DNA from: Aurelia coerulea
Lineage: Eukaryota; Cnidaria; Scyphozoa; Semaeostomeae; Ulmaridae
Length of the DNA: 64,000 bases
Assembly: GCA_039566865.1 (NCBI GenBank)
Contig: CM076953.1
Location: 4,836,001-4,900,000, forward strand
Direction: 5' to 3'
Within the stretch, counting starts at the first letter, position 1. Each line of letters begins with the position of its first letter. Of the stretch, positions 46,639-59,160 are shown in pieces. The position numbers and the translations under genes are program-made. The notes under the pieces are model-generated. The model was not told where the DNA came from. It did no database searches and saw nothing but the letters and a program-made list of their open reading frames with translations.

Positions 46639-49540
46639 TCAATGACCGTAACATTGACTGCAGTAGCCATTTCTTTCTGGCCTCCCAAACAATGTGCAGC
46701 CTACACTTCGACATGGCATCGCAGAGGCACTGCCGGGTAGAGAGTAGCTACCAGATTCCACTGGACCTCTACCAAGGTTATAACGATTCATACCCATGTC
46801 TGAGTTGCTTCTTATTTCTGCAAAACAAGCACAACAAATTAGATAAAGGTACGAAACATTTTCTCTTAAGTCTGGAATAGACAGGAATAAAAGACGTGCG
46901 TGGAACACTTCAAAAATTTCCAAGTTCTTTTTACTGTGAAAAATATAAAAACAACTTAAAGAGGCTCCGTCTCCAAATTTCGGTCGAAACGATGATATTG
47001 AAGTTTTTTGATGGGCAATATCACACAAACGTTTACCTGTTTTTTCGAAAATGAAAGCATAATTTGAAGATAGATCTTTGTACTTCACAGAGGAAAATCC
47101 AAACATTCATATCTCTTACCATTGCTTGGATATAAGTGGACTTTTAACGCACATTCTTTGGTAGCTTTGGTGAAGCCACCAAACAAACTGCAGAAAACAA
47201 TGCGCTGCAGATTTGTTAGAACTGCCGGGTGCGGCGAGAAAACAATGCGCGGTGTTATCAGAGGCCACATGTGGTGTTATCAGATTTGTTAGAACTGCCG
47301 GGTGCGGCGAGTAAACAAATGCCCATCGTTAGAAAAATGCTGCGGCCTGAATATTAAATCAGCAATGGTGAAACTGTCTTCTTATACATTGCCGATATGT
47401 TCAATTAAGAGTTCAATTATATTCAGTAATTTACCCGGCTTTAATCGGTCATTCCGTCCCGTGGATATGGGAGCTTTTCTGAAGAAATCCCCTTCCAAAA
47501 TCCTGCAAACAGAACTGAAAATGGCGGGCAAAATTTCCTTGCCTAAACAAATAAACGGCAAAAATTCCATGTATCATACACTAATCATATTTTAGGACCT
47601 GTTCATATCATATGGAAGCGAGCCCCGCTAAGTGAGCTGATTTCGCATTCTGTTCATATGGCAAAATCCATCCCGCCTACTGGGATGGAATTGGTCACGT
47701 GACATTGTTCGTGGTATTGTTTTGCATGCCCACGAGTGCGTAGTAGAGACGTTTTCGTCTCGGCAGGCGGGCTGGAGTGTTCATATGGGAAAATTTTGAT
47801 TCCGCCAAGCGGATCATGGCAGTACTTGAATGAGATCTCGCCTACAGGGCCAGCCCGCGAACAAACAACAAACTTTGAATGGGAAACAGGGATAAGGTGA
47901 GATATTGGCAAAAAACCTCCAGCCCGAAAAGCGGGCTGGCTCGCCTCCATATGAACAGGTCCTTAATGCAGAGTTTCCTGCAGCCCGTGATATGACTTTA
48001 TGGAAGAAATATCATACCTGTATCAATAGCAGATCTTGCGTCTCCTTTTGTTCTGTCCATGAAGCATTTTGAGCAGTAGGGTCCAAATTCACCACTTGCA
48101 AAGAACTCACAAAACGGCGTTGCACATTGTTGACTTTGTTGATTTGCCATTCCAATGTAGCCGCTGACACTTTGATTTCGACGTCTTCCTGCCTCCTGGT
48201 TTCCTGCCCCCTGGTCTCCTGCCCTCTGGCCTCCAACTGGATCCCTTGCACTTACTGTTGGCATTGGCGCATTAACATAACTATGATAACCAGAGTTCGT
48301 GATGGCTGAGCTGTAACTTGAGATTCCAGGAGGGTTGTTCACTGTGCTTGACTGGTTATTCACAAAGTTAGCCTGGGAATTGACCAAGTTTGGTTGGCTG
48401 GCTGCAAGGTCTGATGGATTCGTTCCATGGCCACGCCTCGAGCAGTTGTCGCAATATTCACTGTTTGCACTACGAACGAATGGACACCCCATGGTTTTGC
48501 ACGGTACTGGGTTCCGGTATGGGCTGTCTGCTGGGAGCTTTTGAACCTAAAACACATAAGAAGAGTTAATGAAAAACTATGCCTGATGCAGCGTGCCGGG
48601 TGCGCCAAAAAATTCATACCTTAGAAATTGGTTTCCGCGAGAGTAAGTGAAAAAATTGGAATGAATTAAACTTTTGCTAATAGTGAAAAGGCTAAAGTAT
48701 TTGTCTTAGTTTTCCTTCCAATAGAAGATAAAATCATTTTATTCATTTCAAATTCTTTATAATGATAATAATATAATAATAATAATTACTTTGTTTAAGG
48801 TTGGCGTAGTGTATAGCACTAGGCTAATTAATGCCAACCATTACCAATAAATACCAAAATGTGACCTAAATGTAACCTAAATTTACAATAAAGTCTTTAC
48901 ATAATCTACAGTTGCATGAAATATTCCAAAACTTAATTTCTCTTTTAAAATACTCTACAGATCGGGACTCTTTTATATGCAATGGCAAATCTCGCCACAG
49001 ATTCTGCCCCAGAAAACTCGCAGTTTCTAACCCATAGGCTGTAGTCCTAGGTTTGCGTGCATAGATGTTGCTCGTAACCCTTAAGTTGTAATGTATTTCT
49101 CTCTCTGCGAAAATTTCTTTCATAAAACAAGGATTTAGATTCATCAATTAATTTGAAAAAGTAAAGGCCACGATACCAACGTCGATTGCCGGATCCGAAG
49201 ATGCTTGCGATGACGAAAAAATGAATAAATTTAAAGGCAGAAACACCGCAACACGACAAAAAACAACAGCAAATACGATTAATTTAATTTTTGCCAATAT
49301 TTCGTCCTGCCATGCAGGACTTCTTCAGGGCTGTAATGTGACAGTTATAATAAAAATTTGAATATGTACAGCGATTTGAAAAGGAGAAGTAACACGTGAT
49401 TGGTTAGATATGATGGCTACGCAGAGGTTATATGGGTTAGGTTTATAACGGTTATGCAATGTATGTAGTAAAATGATGATGATGCTAATCAAGATAATAA
49501 TGATAATAATAATGCTGATGGTGATAATAATATGATGATG

Positions 49541-49611
<71 letters not shown>

Positions 49612-52600
49612 TATGTAAATGCAATGTTAGAAACTAACTGCGATATAATGATAATAATAATGATGGGGATAGTGAGGAGAATAGGTAACGTAAGAGAGTG
49701 AGTAGATTAGGTTACTTACAACTGTGTTTGTTAGCGGTCTGTGGTTCTGTTCAGTCCGTTGGGTGAGAGAGTGTTCGCTAAGTCAATGAAGTAATTTTCC
49801 TTGGCTCGTCTAACACTCTCTCTGGTGTCATGTATCTTAAGTAGCGGTAGTAGTTGTAAGTCTTGTACGGAGTGATTGGGTTTACAAAAGTGTTCTGCAA
49901 CCCCGGATGTCTTGATTAGCTTATTATTATCTTGATTAGCATCATCATCATTTTACTACATACATTACATAACCGTTATAAACCTAACCCATATAACCTC
50001 TGCGTAGCCATCATATCTAACCAATCACGTGTTACATCTCCTTTTCAAATCGCTGTACATATTCAAATTTTTATTATAACTGTCACATTACAGCCCTGAA
50101 GAAGTCCTGCATGGCAGGACGAAATATTGGCAAAAATTAAATTAATCGTATTTGCTGTTGTTTTTTGTCGTGTTGCGGTGTTTCTGCCTTTAAATTTTTT
50201 AGATTCATCCTTGTTCGGTAAATTTCAGTGACAAGCAACTGTAGATTTCGTTGATGAATGGAGACTGAATGGTCTGTAATTAACAGTTCTTCAAAACTTG
50301 AGGTACGATCATCATACGCTGGTCGTAATGCTTTTTCGTAAATGGAGTTAATTTTTGCATTAACTCGTCTATCATGAAACTTCCATATCAATGGACAGTA
50401 GCTAAATTGTGACATTACGAAAGCTTTCATGACTTTCCTAATTTTTTCTTCAGGCATATACGTAGAGGCCCTTGCAAGAGCATGTAGCTTCTGGCTTGCT
50501 TTCGTACACACCATGTTCACGTGTTGCTTGAAATTTAGCTTTTGGTCAATTACAACGCCCAACAATTCTTCTTCTTTGCTCTCTTTAATGACAGAGGAAC
50601 CAACTCTTATTGATATTTCAGTCTCTTTCTCGCCAAATACAAGGAGATGGCATTTCTCCTCGTTTAGTTTCATGCAGTTTTGTTCAAACCAATTGCTCAG
50701 TTCAACAGTATCATATTTTATACACGGTGGCCCCATCAGCCAAGACCGGTTGCTTTTCAGGGGGCCGTGGCAAAACTTAATTACAATATTACTAAAATAA
50801 AAGGAATATTCACAATGTTGGATTAAAATAAATGTAAAAATCAAAAACCAAAGGCAATGTGTCCATGTAAGTGCAGCATACACTCTTGTAAAAATATGCT
50901 GACACGATGCTGACGAAGAGCCTCGAAGAGGGTATTGTGATTGGTAGAATTTAACTGATCACATGCAAAATTATAATTCAAATTTCACAACGAGGCTGCC
51001 TGCTGTGGGAGTTCGGGTTCTCCTATGGAAGCGCAACCGCAAGTAAGTCATCAGTCTACTTATATTAGAGCTGTCTACCTTTTGAGTTCCATGGTAGGGT
51101 GATCACATGAAATATCACGTGAAAATAGCAACGTTGATGTACTTAGCCTCGAAGAGGGTATTGTGATTGGTAGAATTTAACTGATCACATGTAAGTCATC
51201 ACACATTGCCTTTGAATTACAAGAAATATCACGTGAAAATCACTTTGGACACAGGTCTTCCCTTTGTAAATCAACGTTTGATTCATTCAAATTTACCACG
51301 TATTCAGTTATTCTTCATATCAAAACACACTAACTTCTTTTGGCACATCCGATAGATGGTCTAGATCTCAATGGAAAATGATAAATCATGGACCAAAATC
51401 GAGCTTGGAATTCTCGTTTCTATACAAATCTCTTACCAGCACTTTCCTCATTCCTGGGTAAAAAAGATGATTGGTTTTACCTCACATAATTTTCCTACAT
51501 AAGTTAGCCTTTCGACCACGTACTTTTCATTCCACAGCCTGCAAAAAACGTGTGAACCTCTTTATTGACTCACCCGGTAGTTTTTATTCTTTTGAAGATT
51601 TGAAGATTGAAGAGATTGAAGATAAATTATTACATTGCCCGACAATGAATGCAAACAGAAAATGATACAGACATACCCTCTCTGCCTGCTGCTGCTGCTT
51701 CTTGTATCGATTTGCTGCAGAAATAAGTTCTTCTTCTTTCACAGACTGCTCAAAGCATGCATTACATAAGCCATTTTTCCCTCTTTCCGCTTTATTTCTA
51801 CAGCCACCCATGACGCAATTCGTTTCCTCACCTCTATTCCTTTCGTTCCCCGTAATTGAATAAAGACCTGGCTGGTATGCAGTATTGACAATCCCTCCAG
51901 ACTCGCTTTGCCTATCACGCGATCTCTGTAGCTGTGTTCGACCAGGAGCAGTGCCATACATCGGTTGTCCAGTTGAAGACGGGGGGTGGCGCAGCTCGAA
52001 ATCACCTAAATACGATGATGCAGGTAGGTTTCCATACATTGGCTGCTCAATACCATCCACTGGTGATCTTCGTGGTTCAAGCCCTTGTCCTACAGGCATC
52101 TGCTGTGGTATTCCAGGATAGCGGCTACTTGCTGGCAACTGGCCATCGCTTGGGCTTCGAGGAGAATGTGGGGAGCCTGGAATTGGCTGTCCGTCTCCTC
52201 GGGGCAGTCTTGTAGTATCTGGAAAACAATTTTGACAAAAGAACGCAAGAGTAGGATCGCCTTTGTTTGTGCAGCTTGGATTACGGCATTTATGGCCTGG
52301 TTGCTCATTTTGACGAAATTGCAGCTTCAATGAAAAACATTCATTACATAGGCCATCCTTATCTTGAGCTGCAAAATGTTCACAAAGCGTTTCTCTGCAG
52401 AGGCCGTTTCCTTTAGGAGGCCTTTCTTGACGACCGATTCCTTGCAGAGGTCTTTCTTCTAGGCCAAATACTTGAGGAGGTCTTCCCCCTTGAGGAGATC
52501 TGACTCCTTGAGGAGATCTGCCTCCTTGAGGGGATCTCCTTCCATATGCGAAACATTCATTGCATAAACCCTCTTTATCCGGAGCTGCGAAATGATCGCA

Positions 52601-55600
52601 ATACGTTGATCTGCAGAGCCCAGTTCCTTGAAGAGGTCTCTCTCCTCGAAGAGGTCTCTCTCCTTGATCGAGTCTCTCTCCGTGAGGATTTCTTCCTCCG
52701 TGTGCTTCCTGCCATTTTGGTGTGTCGTATTTACCTGTTGCAGTTGTGCTGGTCATTGGCCTTGTTGCAGGGGGGTATGCAGGGTAAACAACAGGTGCTT
52801 GAAATCCAATATCATCGGTGCGTGGTCCTTGATGCTCTTCTACAGCAGCTTGCACCTGCTTCCTCCTACATTCTTCACAGAGGAAAAATTCCTTGTCCAC
52901 TGCTCTATTCTGACAATTCTCTGTGAGGCATTTCGGCATGTCTTGGCGGTTGCCAATACAATTAGCGCACTTGTCTTCTCCAGGACTTGGCTGTTCCTGA
53001 CACCCAGGATCGGCACAAAGGAGCTTTCCTATTCTCGACTTCGGTGGATTCTGGACTTGGTCATGTCGTTGATCTTCGGCTGTTGCATGTTTCAAATTAG
53101 GCGCTGCCTCTGCCACCTGCTCCTCGATCTTGGTCGTGAAGCATTCCTTACACATGTCATGAAACGCAGAATTTCCTCGTCTATTGCAGCTGGAAATGAT
53201 ACATTTTTCACCTCCCACATTCCTCAAGGGTGCATTAGCCCCATACCCTTGAGGTCCCATCGGATCAGGTCTCGGATTTTGAGCAAGAGGATCGATCTTC
53301 CTCGCTGGATGATTGTACGCACTGGTAGGGACTCGTTTTTCAATCATAACTTCTGATCTTTCTCGAGTTGCACGTGTATTTGCCGGGCTAACGATGTCCT
53401 CAAAACAAACTCTGCACATCCCTTGATATTTCACTTCACCCAAGTTTCGGCAACCATAACCCCTTCCAATGCATGGCCTATCACTCTGACTATGAATCGA
53501 TGCATTAACAGCATCGTCATCTTTGTATCTGTATCCAGAACTGGTTGGTGCTTGAGTTTGCGAAGATGAAGACGGTGGGTCTGGAATGCGTGACGAGGCA
53601 GCTTGATTGATGACAGGATGACCGGTCACTTGTGTGTTTACAGAGACACGTGGGCCATTGTTGTATTCACTGCCTTGCACACTAGACGTCGTGACATTAG
53701 CAAAGAAGGTTTGTTGTGCTTTAGCAAACAGACTCCACATCAGCTCCACAGACCATGCCGGAGGGGGCTTGAACTTCAAAATAACAGCAGGAACAGTGCG
53801 CTGGTCTTGTAAAGGGATACTAAAACAATCAAGATAATTGTTCAAAAGATCATCTCGCTGTTCTTCAGCCTGGGTAAATCGAATTGGAATCTCTGAAAGA
53901 TCCTTGTAGACAAGTGGGACACAGTGTTGTGCATCTGGGTGAATTGCACGATCTGAAACAGGCATCTTGTGATCCTCGCCACTCAAGAGCGGCACAAAGT
54001 GGCCCTGTAGATACCCAATGATGACTGGAGACTTCTCGCATTCAGCTGGAATTCGTAACAATGGCAGATATATTCCACTGATCTGATTTGGCTGCAATGA
54101 TCTGCCATCTGGTCCACGATGGATTTTGTCACTCAGAACAATGATTGGCCTTGCGATGACGTTGCTGGCGACGAAGATATGTATGTCTTCGAGAGGGAGG
54201 TATTTCTGGCCGTGGTTACCTCGAGGGTATTCCATGAGGGAAGCACCATCTACCACCGTATCCCATTCCCTTCGAACTTCACATGAATCAAACCCTGTCT
54301 GTATTGTATGCAATGCTTTCTCCTGTTCGTATTTCCATCGGCGGTATATCTTCCCTGTGTTATGAATGATAGGAATGTGATTAGATAATCAGTAAATGGA
54401 AAGCTGCTCCGAAGATCCTGGTCCTTATGCATGTAACAAATTTGCAATGTTTGAAATATAATAAAATAGATGCAATACAAGCGATAATAAGTACCAGGGA
54501 AATTTTCTGACAAGGTGAAAAATCCGTAATGTTTTCACTCTCAAAGGACCCTTGCTTCGGACAAAAATTCTTGCACGTATGGAATGTCCGAAAATATCAA
54601 CATCTGGTATTTTGGCATTTAATGTATCATATAATTATCTATATAGTAACGGCACTCTGTTTTAGTTTGATTATTGTCAATTGAGCTTGTTTTCAGTTCC
54701 TTGGTGAGGGTACCAGGTGTCCCAAAAAAGTACTCCCGTTTGAAAATTCACAAAAATTTGTTTACATGACCGATCTTCAATTTTCTTCTTTTGTCAAGTA
54801 GATCAAGGACCAAATTATTTTCCGAGACATAGCTGATCTTATAATTAGTAGGCCTACCTGGTTTTGAATCACACTGCAAAAAGCACTGATGATTGGCAGA
54901 TCAATTTCTCTGTGCAGGTAAAACTTTTAGTTTGGTCATAACTGACAGAAATAAATGCACACTATCATTGGAGAGTTCAATTATGATAAAAATCTGAAAA
55001 ATGTGACTCTCAGGCAAAAGTGAGTATTTTGCTTAAAAACTATAGCTCAAAATAAGGTTTTTCAACGTGTAATTTTTCTACCTTACAACACCAAAAGCAG
55101 CCGTTTTATCATATGTGAATATTTTTGGCTCTTTGACAAAGCAATTCGAAAAGAACATTTTATGAAAGGTTTGATGATCAATTTTTGGTGACTTTTTAAA
55201 CAGGAGTACTTTTTTCGGACACCCGGTAGCTTTACGAATTAAAAAGCTATTGATAAATATTTTGTTTCACCGTTTACTTGAAAGGACTGACAGGCTATCT
55301 TCTGAGATGCTGCAAGGTCACCTGGAGCTATTGCTACCATCCCAAAAGCCAGATTTAAAGACAATTTCGAATCCCAGATTTCTCATTTCGAGTGAAATAA
55401 TTGCCATCATTTTCCAGTCAACATTTTGTGAAAATTTAACGGAGAGATGGATATAGAAGACGTTGGTGGTTATCCATTGTTTGCAAAATGATTGACCTCT
55501 GTTCCTTATTCAAATTTCGTACTCCCGTGCAAGTTTAGAATTTGACCTTAAAAATAGAGACTTGACAAGGAGGGGAGAGTTCGAGAAATGAATGAGTTAC

Positions 55601-56250
55601 CATATTTTTGAAACTGGTTTTTCAGAGGGTAGTCATAATTTAAACTGACCAAGCAACATATCAAAAGATGGCTAAGCCCTTCAACTACATGCCGATACCA
55701 TGCTTCTTTCATAACATTTGCTTTCATGAAGCTATGTGCGATTAGCTCGTTGAGATCTTTCTGGGTCACCCGGTGTAAACAAGGGCTTATCGATCGTAAG
55801 AAAAATACAACAATTAATCATACCGTCAAAACGGTCTTCGCCAACCAGTTTACGATGTAAGAAACGTCTCAGATTCAACCTCCTGTCATGAACGCCCCAA
55901 ATATAAACGGATATAGAATGCATCAAGCAGTTGCCATCTGGATCAACGGTCAGCGGTACCAACGTTCTTGAAGGCATGCACCAATTGATTACGTCATCTC
56001 TCTCCATGGCATCCAATGCATTGTTGTCTGTAACTAGGCCAAGTGTGTAGCGAGCGAGTCGAGGGTCAATTTCCATCATTTTATTGAACGTAGGGATGAT
56101 CATTGAAGACTTTGTTACTTCTCTTGCTAGATTCATCCCGTAGCCTGGGTTTCGCTCTTGATTTGAAATATATTCATGAATTCGTTTCGTTGCATGAAGA
56201 TTGCTGGATGAAAAACTTCGCACCATCCTTTGATTTGTAGTGTCCGCCAT
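46639..56250 (-). CDS. TNFAIP3-like: A20/TNFAIP3-like OTU deubiquitinase with eleven A20 zinc fingers
   Basis: A20 restrains NF-kB signalling by editing ubiquitin chains: the OTU domain removes chains and the A20 fingers bind or build them (family knowledge). Coding exons 55824-56250, 51677-54354, 48018-48546 and 46639-46817 join with phases 1, 0, 1, giving 1,270 residues. The start has a strong Kozak context (CCAAGATGGCGG). The OTU domain covers about residues 1-320: DPDGNCLMHS gives catalytic C108, GHFVPL gives H261, and RRWKYEQEKA plus VRREWDTV match vertebrate A20. Eleven A20 fingers (CxnC-x-CxxC) lie near 437-459, 527-547, 589-608, 618-638, 723-743, 795-815, 832-852, 989-1009, 1051-1070, 1176-1196 and 1247-1267. 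Human A20 is 790 residues with seven. The last finger sits at the C-terminus, as in vertebrates. Linkers around fingers 5-6 are SPQGG/ERPLQG repeats. All introns carry transposons. Confidence 0.92.
46956..47201. mobile_element. TTAA element with GAGGCTCCGTC end, truncated copy in A20-like intron 3
   Basis: Matches the inner part of 45135-45385 in reverse. The other end is lost. Just beyond it, a direct repeat (GTTAGAACTGCCGGGTGCGG) sits at about 47215 and 47287. Confidence 0.65.
47595..47962. mobile_element. Harbinger-like MITE in A20-like intron 3
   Basis: GGACCTGTTCATAT and mirror, flanked by TTA at 47592-47594 and 47963-47965. A 98-codon frame across it is presumably non-functional. Confidence 0.7.
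48760..50740 (-). mobile_element. 5'-truncated LINE in A20-like intron 2, split by a Penelope-like insertion
   Basis: The minus strand encodes the end of a reverse transcriptase (LSNWFEQNCMKLNEEKCHLL, FSYCPLIWKFHDRRVN) up to 50210. It resumes at 49145 with MNLNPCFMKE, AYGLETASFLGQNLW, FKREIKFW and the Cys-rich end CNCRLCKDFIVNLGYI. The frame is intact across the insertion. The 3' end has an ATT microsatellite tail (about 48765-48790). Confidence 0.85.
49146..50197 (-). mobile_element. Penelope-like retroelement with inverted terminal repeats
   Basis: Flanked by a perfect 12-bp duplication TTTAGATTCATC (49134-49145 and 50198-50209). On the minus strand 49731-49901 encodes the end of a GIY-YIG domain: VAEHFCKPNHSVQDL, RRAKENYFIDL and NTLSPNGLN. 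Arms of about 275 bp (49224-49498 and 49921-50197) are inverted copies. Each holds CTGAAGA, a 7-bp stem (GTCCTGC/GCAGGAC) and GAAA, a hammerhead-like core known from Penelope elements. A long (ATA)n/(ATG)n microsatellite lies at 49474-49605. Confidence 0.8.
50850..51214. mobile_element. MITE with CAAAGGCAATGTGTCC ends
   Basis: Inverted ends and an internal CCTCGAAGAGGGTATTGTG direct repeat (50923 and 51149). Related to 36444-37021 but not flanked by TTAA. It adjoins the truncated LINE. Confidence 0.6.
54713..55226. mobile_element. Tc1/mariner-like non-autonomous element in A20-like intron 1
   Basis: CCAGGTGTCCCAAAAAAGTA and its mirror, flanked by TA at 54711-54712 and 55227-55228. 514 bp, no transposase frame. 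A left end of the same type is at 59278. Confidence 0.75.
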
Positions 56251-56301
56251 CTTGGTTAAGGTGAATGTCCCAATACGTTTTTCTTTACTTTGTATAAATC
56301 T
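56251..56301 (-). other. 5' UTR of the A20-like gene, after a splice acceptor
   Basis: On the minus strand CTCCCTTTTAG precedes position 56301, a good acceptor, so the UTR probably continues in an upstream exon that I could not place. Reading from there, the first strong ATG is at 56250. Confidence 0.55.
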
Positions 56302-56604
56302 AAAAGGGAGAAAAATCATGAAATATCATGACTTTGGATTTTCTTTCGTTCTTGGTTAAAAATCGGCTTGTTTTGTCTTCCCAAGAGGATAGCATGTGCT
56401 AAAGCGCGCAGAAGTCATTGCTGTAAGGTCCGTGTAAGGCAGAGATGTTAGGGAAATTTGTTCGTGATTATAGGCACTCTTTGAACGCTTCTTGAAAAGG
56501 CTTTCTCGAGAAAATCTCTCATAATTTCAGAACGGAGAGACCGATTTCAGTCAGGTAAATTTTAAAATGGATTTGAACATGTGTACCACTAAACTATACA
56601 TTTA

Positions 56605-57221
56605 CACCCTGGAGAACGTCTGTGCAGTAGTGTAGAGGCTGTTCAGTAAGACAGCGGTTGTCCAGTGCGATACAGGGATCGCATGATGTCATTGGAGGGA
56701 TCACATGCAGTAAATTTGAGGCTATTCAGTTATTTACAGGGATAACATACAGTAAACGAGAGGGGAACATAGTGTCATTGGAGGGATTGCCTCAGTTAGT
56801 TTGAGGTTATTCAGTAAATTATAGGGCTTACATGATGTCGTTTGAGGGATCACATCAGTAAGGGTGAGGCTATTCAGTTACTTACATGGATAACAAGCAG
56901 TGCCGTACAGGGATAACATCGTGTCGTTGCAGGGATGACATCAGTAAAGTAGCGGTTATTCAGTATTCTGATGTGATCCCTCAAACGACATCATGTAAGC
57001 CCTATAATTTACTGAATAACCTCAAACTAACTGAGGCAATCCCTCCAATGACACTATGTTCCCCTCTCATTTACTGTATGTTATCCCTGTAAATAACTGA
57101 ATAGCCTCAAATTTACTGCATGTGATCCCTCCAATGACATCATGCGATCCCTCTATTGCACTGGACAACCGATGCCTTACTGTGCAGCCTCTACACTACT
57201 GCACAGACGTTCTCCAGGGTG
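56605..57221. mobile_element. 617-bp foldback with tandem-module arms
   Basis: CACCCTGGAGAACGTCTGTG mirrors the right end. The 253-bp arms (56605-56857, 56969-57221) are nearly perfect. Arm and loop are built from about four tandem modules starting GAGGCTATTCAGT and containing GGGATAACAT or GGGATCACAT. Confidence 0.75.
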
Positions 57222-57356
57222 ATTTACCGACATCATCTTCTTGATATGCAGACAGCAGTGACCTTTCAAACGGGGATTCCTTTTATTGATTCACCCGGTA
57301 GATTAGAAATATACCTAGGTAATATAAATTTACACTAACAATTGGAACCTATGCTT

Positions 57357-57936
57357 TAGACTGATTATATGTTCGTAGGTTATCGCTATTGATAGGCTGA
57401 TGGACGCTATAACTACGACTCATGGACTTACGCTTCCAGAAACGGACATGGCCTAAATCACCTGCTATTTTTTCTTGAAACCACCGACCCTAAATCGCCG
57501 CAAAAAGTGGTTTTCCTGAAGAGCTACACTGCAAAACAACCTATCAGTACTTAGATGAATGTTTCTTCAAGCTATTAAAGCAAAAAAATCCTACCCATAA
57601 GTGATATTTTGGTTGTTTGGGGACGCAAAAGATCTCGTAAATTCGTTCGCTACTTTGAGATTTTGATCGTTGGAGCAGTTCAGTCGAACGCGTTGTTCGA
57701 ATTCGTTTGTTTGCCTTTGGCGGGAAGTTTAAATTGAAGAAGAATCAGCCAATCCCATCAAGTTATTTCAAGTCTTGCATCCTGATTGGTCCAGGAACAA
57801 ATTTGTTCCTGGCGAGAATTTTTTTGCCGTTTTGAGAAGAGTTAGTCTATAAGGCCCTTGACTGGAGCGACAACAACAACATTAATTCACTTCAATTAGA
57901 TGAGCGTAAGTTGAGGGTCCTTATGTAGTGAGGCTA
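57357..57936 (+). mobile_element. 580-bp 9-bp-TSD family, copy C (full length)
   Basis: Flanked by a perfect 9-bp duplication CCTATGCTT (57348-57356 and 57937-57945). Same length and ends as copy B, in the opposite orientation. The promoter-like boxes, splice signals and ATG of copy B are retained. Confidence 0.85.
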
Positions 57937-58322
57937 CCTATGCTTATGAAATCAACGACTGTAACTTTTGGTCTGAAAATAAGATGTTTCATAAAAGCCT
58001 ATTGCGCAAAAAAAGCAGGTGTTTCAAGCTGTCATCCAATAATGTTTTTCTTGTGGGAATAAAGAAAGCAACTACGCCTGAAATATATTTGGTCAAAGAT
58101 CATCAAATTTTACCGGCGTCTAAACTTGATAGCATGATCATGGGCTAACAAAAAATAGCACGATGACAACAAACCACTTCCAACGCTGTTTGCTTGAAAA
58201 AATAATTATTAAAAACCCATTGTAAAGCACGATCCTTTGTGCGCCGAACTGTACCAGATATTATGTCATCTACTGAATGAAATATCAGAGTGTCCTTCAT
58301 TATCCTATCAGAGTATGTCATA

Positions 58323-58745
58323 CAGTAAATCCCCGCATATAAGAACCTACAAAAATAAGAACCTAGAGGCTGTTTTTCCTAACTTATGCACCTTGTAATT
58401 AAGAACCTGTGTCAGTTTGATGAAAAATATATTCTTATTGCAGGGGTAGCAAATATGATTTTAGATTGTCATTGTTAAGTTCATTTTTGTCGCAGTGGGC
58501 TATTAAAGTTTGAATCTCCTCCCTTGCAGTTTGAAAGCTTGCCATTGGTTATTAGCTATATTATAACCCTGCTAAAACGAATAATAGGGCTGAAAATGGT
58601 TGGCAAAGGTTCTAAAATGACCTACGCAAGGCACTTTTCAAATAAGAACCATTATACCTTGAACTTTGCCTTAGTACCTTTAAAATAAGAACCTATTTCA
58701 GCCTAGCTCTCAAAAAAGTAGGTTCTTATATGCGGGGATTTACTG
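58323..58745. mobile_element. TA-flanked MITE, CAGTAAATCCCCGCAT ends, copy 1
   Basis: TA at 58321-58322 and 58746-58747. AAGAACCTA repeats internally. Copy 2 is at 62394-62737. 57946-58320 before it shows nothing recognisable. Confidence 0.8.
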
Positions 58746-58917
58746 TATTTCATCTTCCTCTTTTTCATCAGCCTCACTTGGTTTCATTTTCATAATATTA
58801 ATTTCAATACAACCTCGTTCTGATGTCTTAAAAGATGACCAATCAGCTTGGCCTTCCTCGTTTTGATCTCGTTGGAATACTTTCTTTCTTTGCCATAAAG
58901 CTCTTCATTTGTCCAGA

Positions 58918-59160
58918 GATGGCGCCAGGGAAGAAATGCTAGGGGGGCAAATACTGCCAGAGTGCCGACAGTGAGAATTTTTTTATGAACGAGTTCAATT
59001 CAAGTTCACTAAGATGACAACGCAGCAAAGAAATCTGGAGGTTTAGGTTATGAAAATGCCGACAGTGCGTAGAAATTGTCGAAAATTTAAGTGCCGATGG
59101 GGGGGGCTGAGTTAAATTTTGGGGGGCTCTTGCCCCCCTAGCACCCCCGCTGGCGCCATC
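58918..59160. mobile_element. MITE with GATGGCGCCAG ends
   Basis: GATGGCGCCAGGG and GCTGGCGCCATC bound AGGGGGGCAAA / TTGCCCCCCT inner repeats. Confidence 0.6.

Noticed and set aside
47654..47950. 98-codon frame in A20-like intron 3
   Set aside because: It falls entirely inside a TTA-flanked MITE.
49325..49624. 99-codon frame rich in Y, H and I
   Set aside because: It is a translation of the (ATA)n/(ATG)n microsatellite and the Penelope arm.
54250..54513. Open frame starting MSENFPGTYY as a separate gene
   Set aside because: It overlaps the intron 1 acceptor of the A20-like gene in a different frame; the spliced A20 frame explains the sequence better.
56735..56760. GGGATAACA similarity to an I-SceI homing site
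   Set aside because: Only about half the site matches and the motif recurs as part of the foldback's tandem module; chance resemblance.
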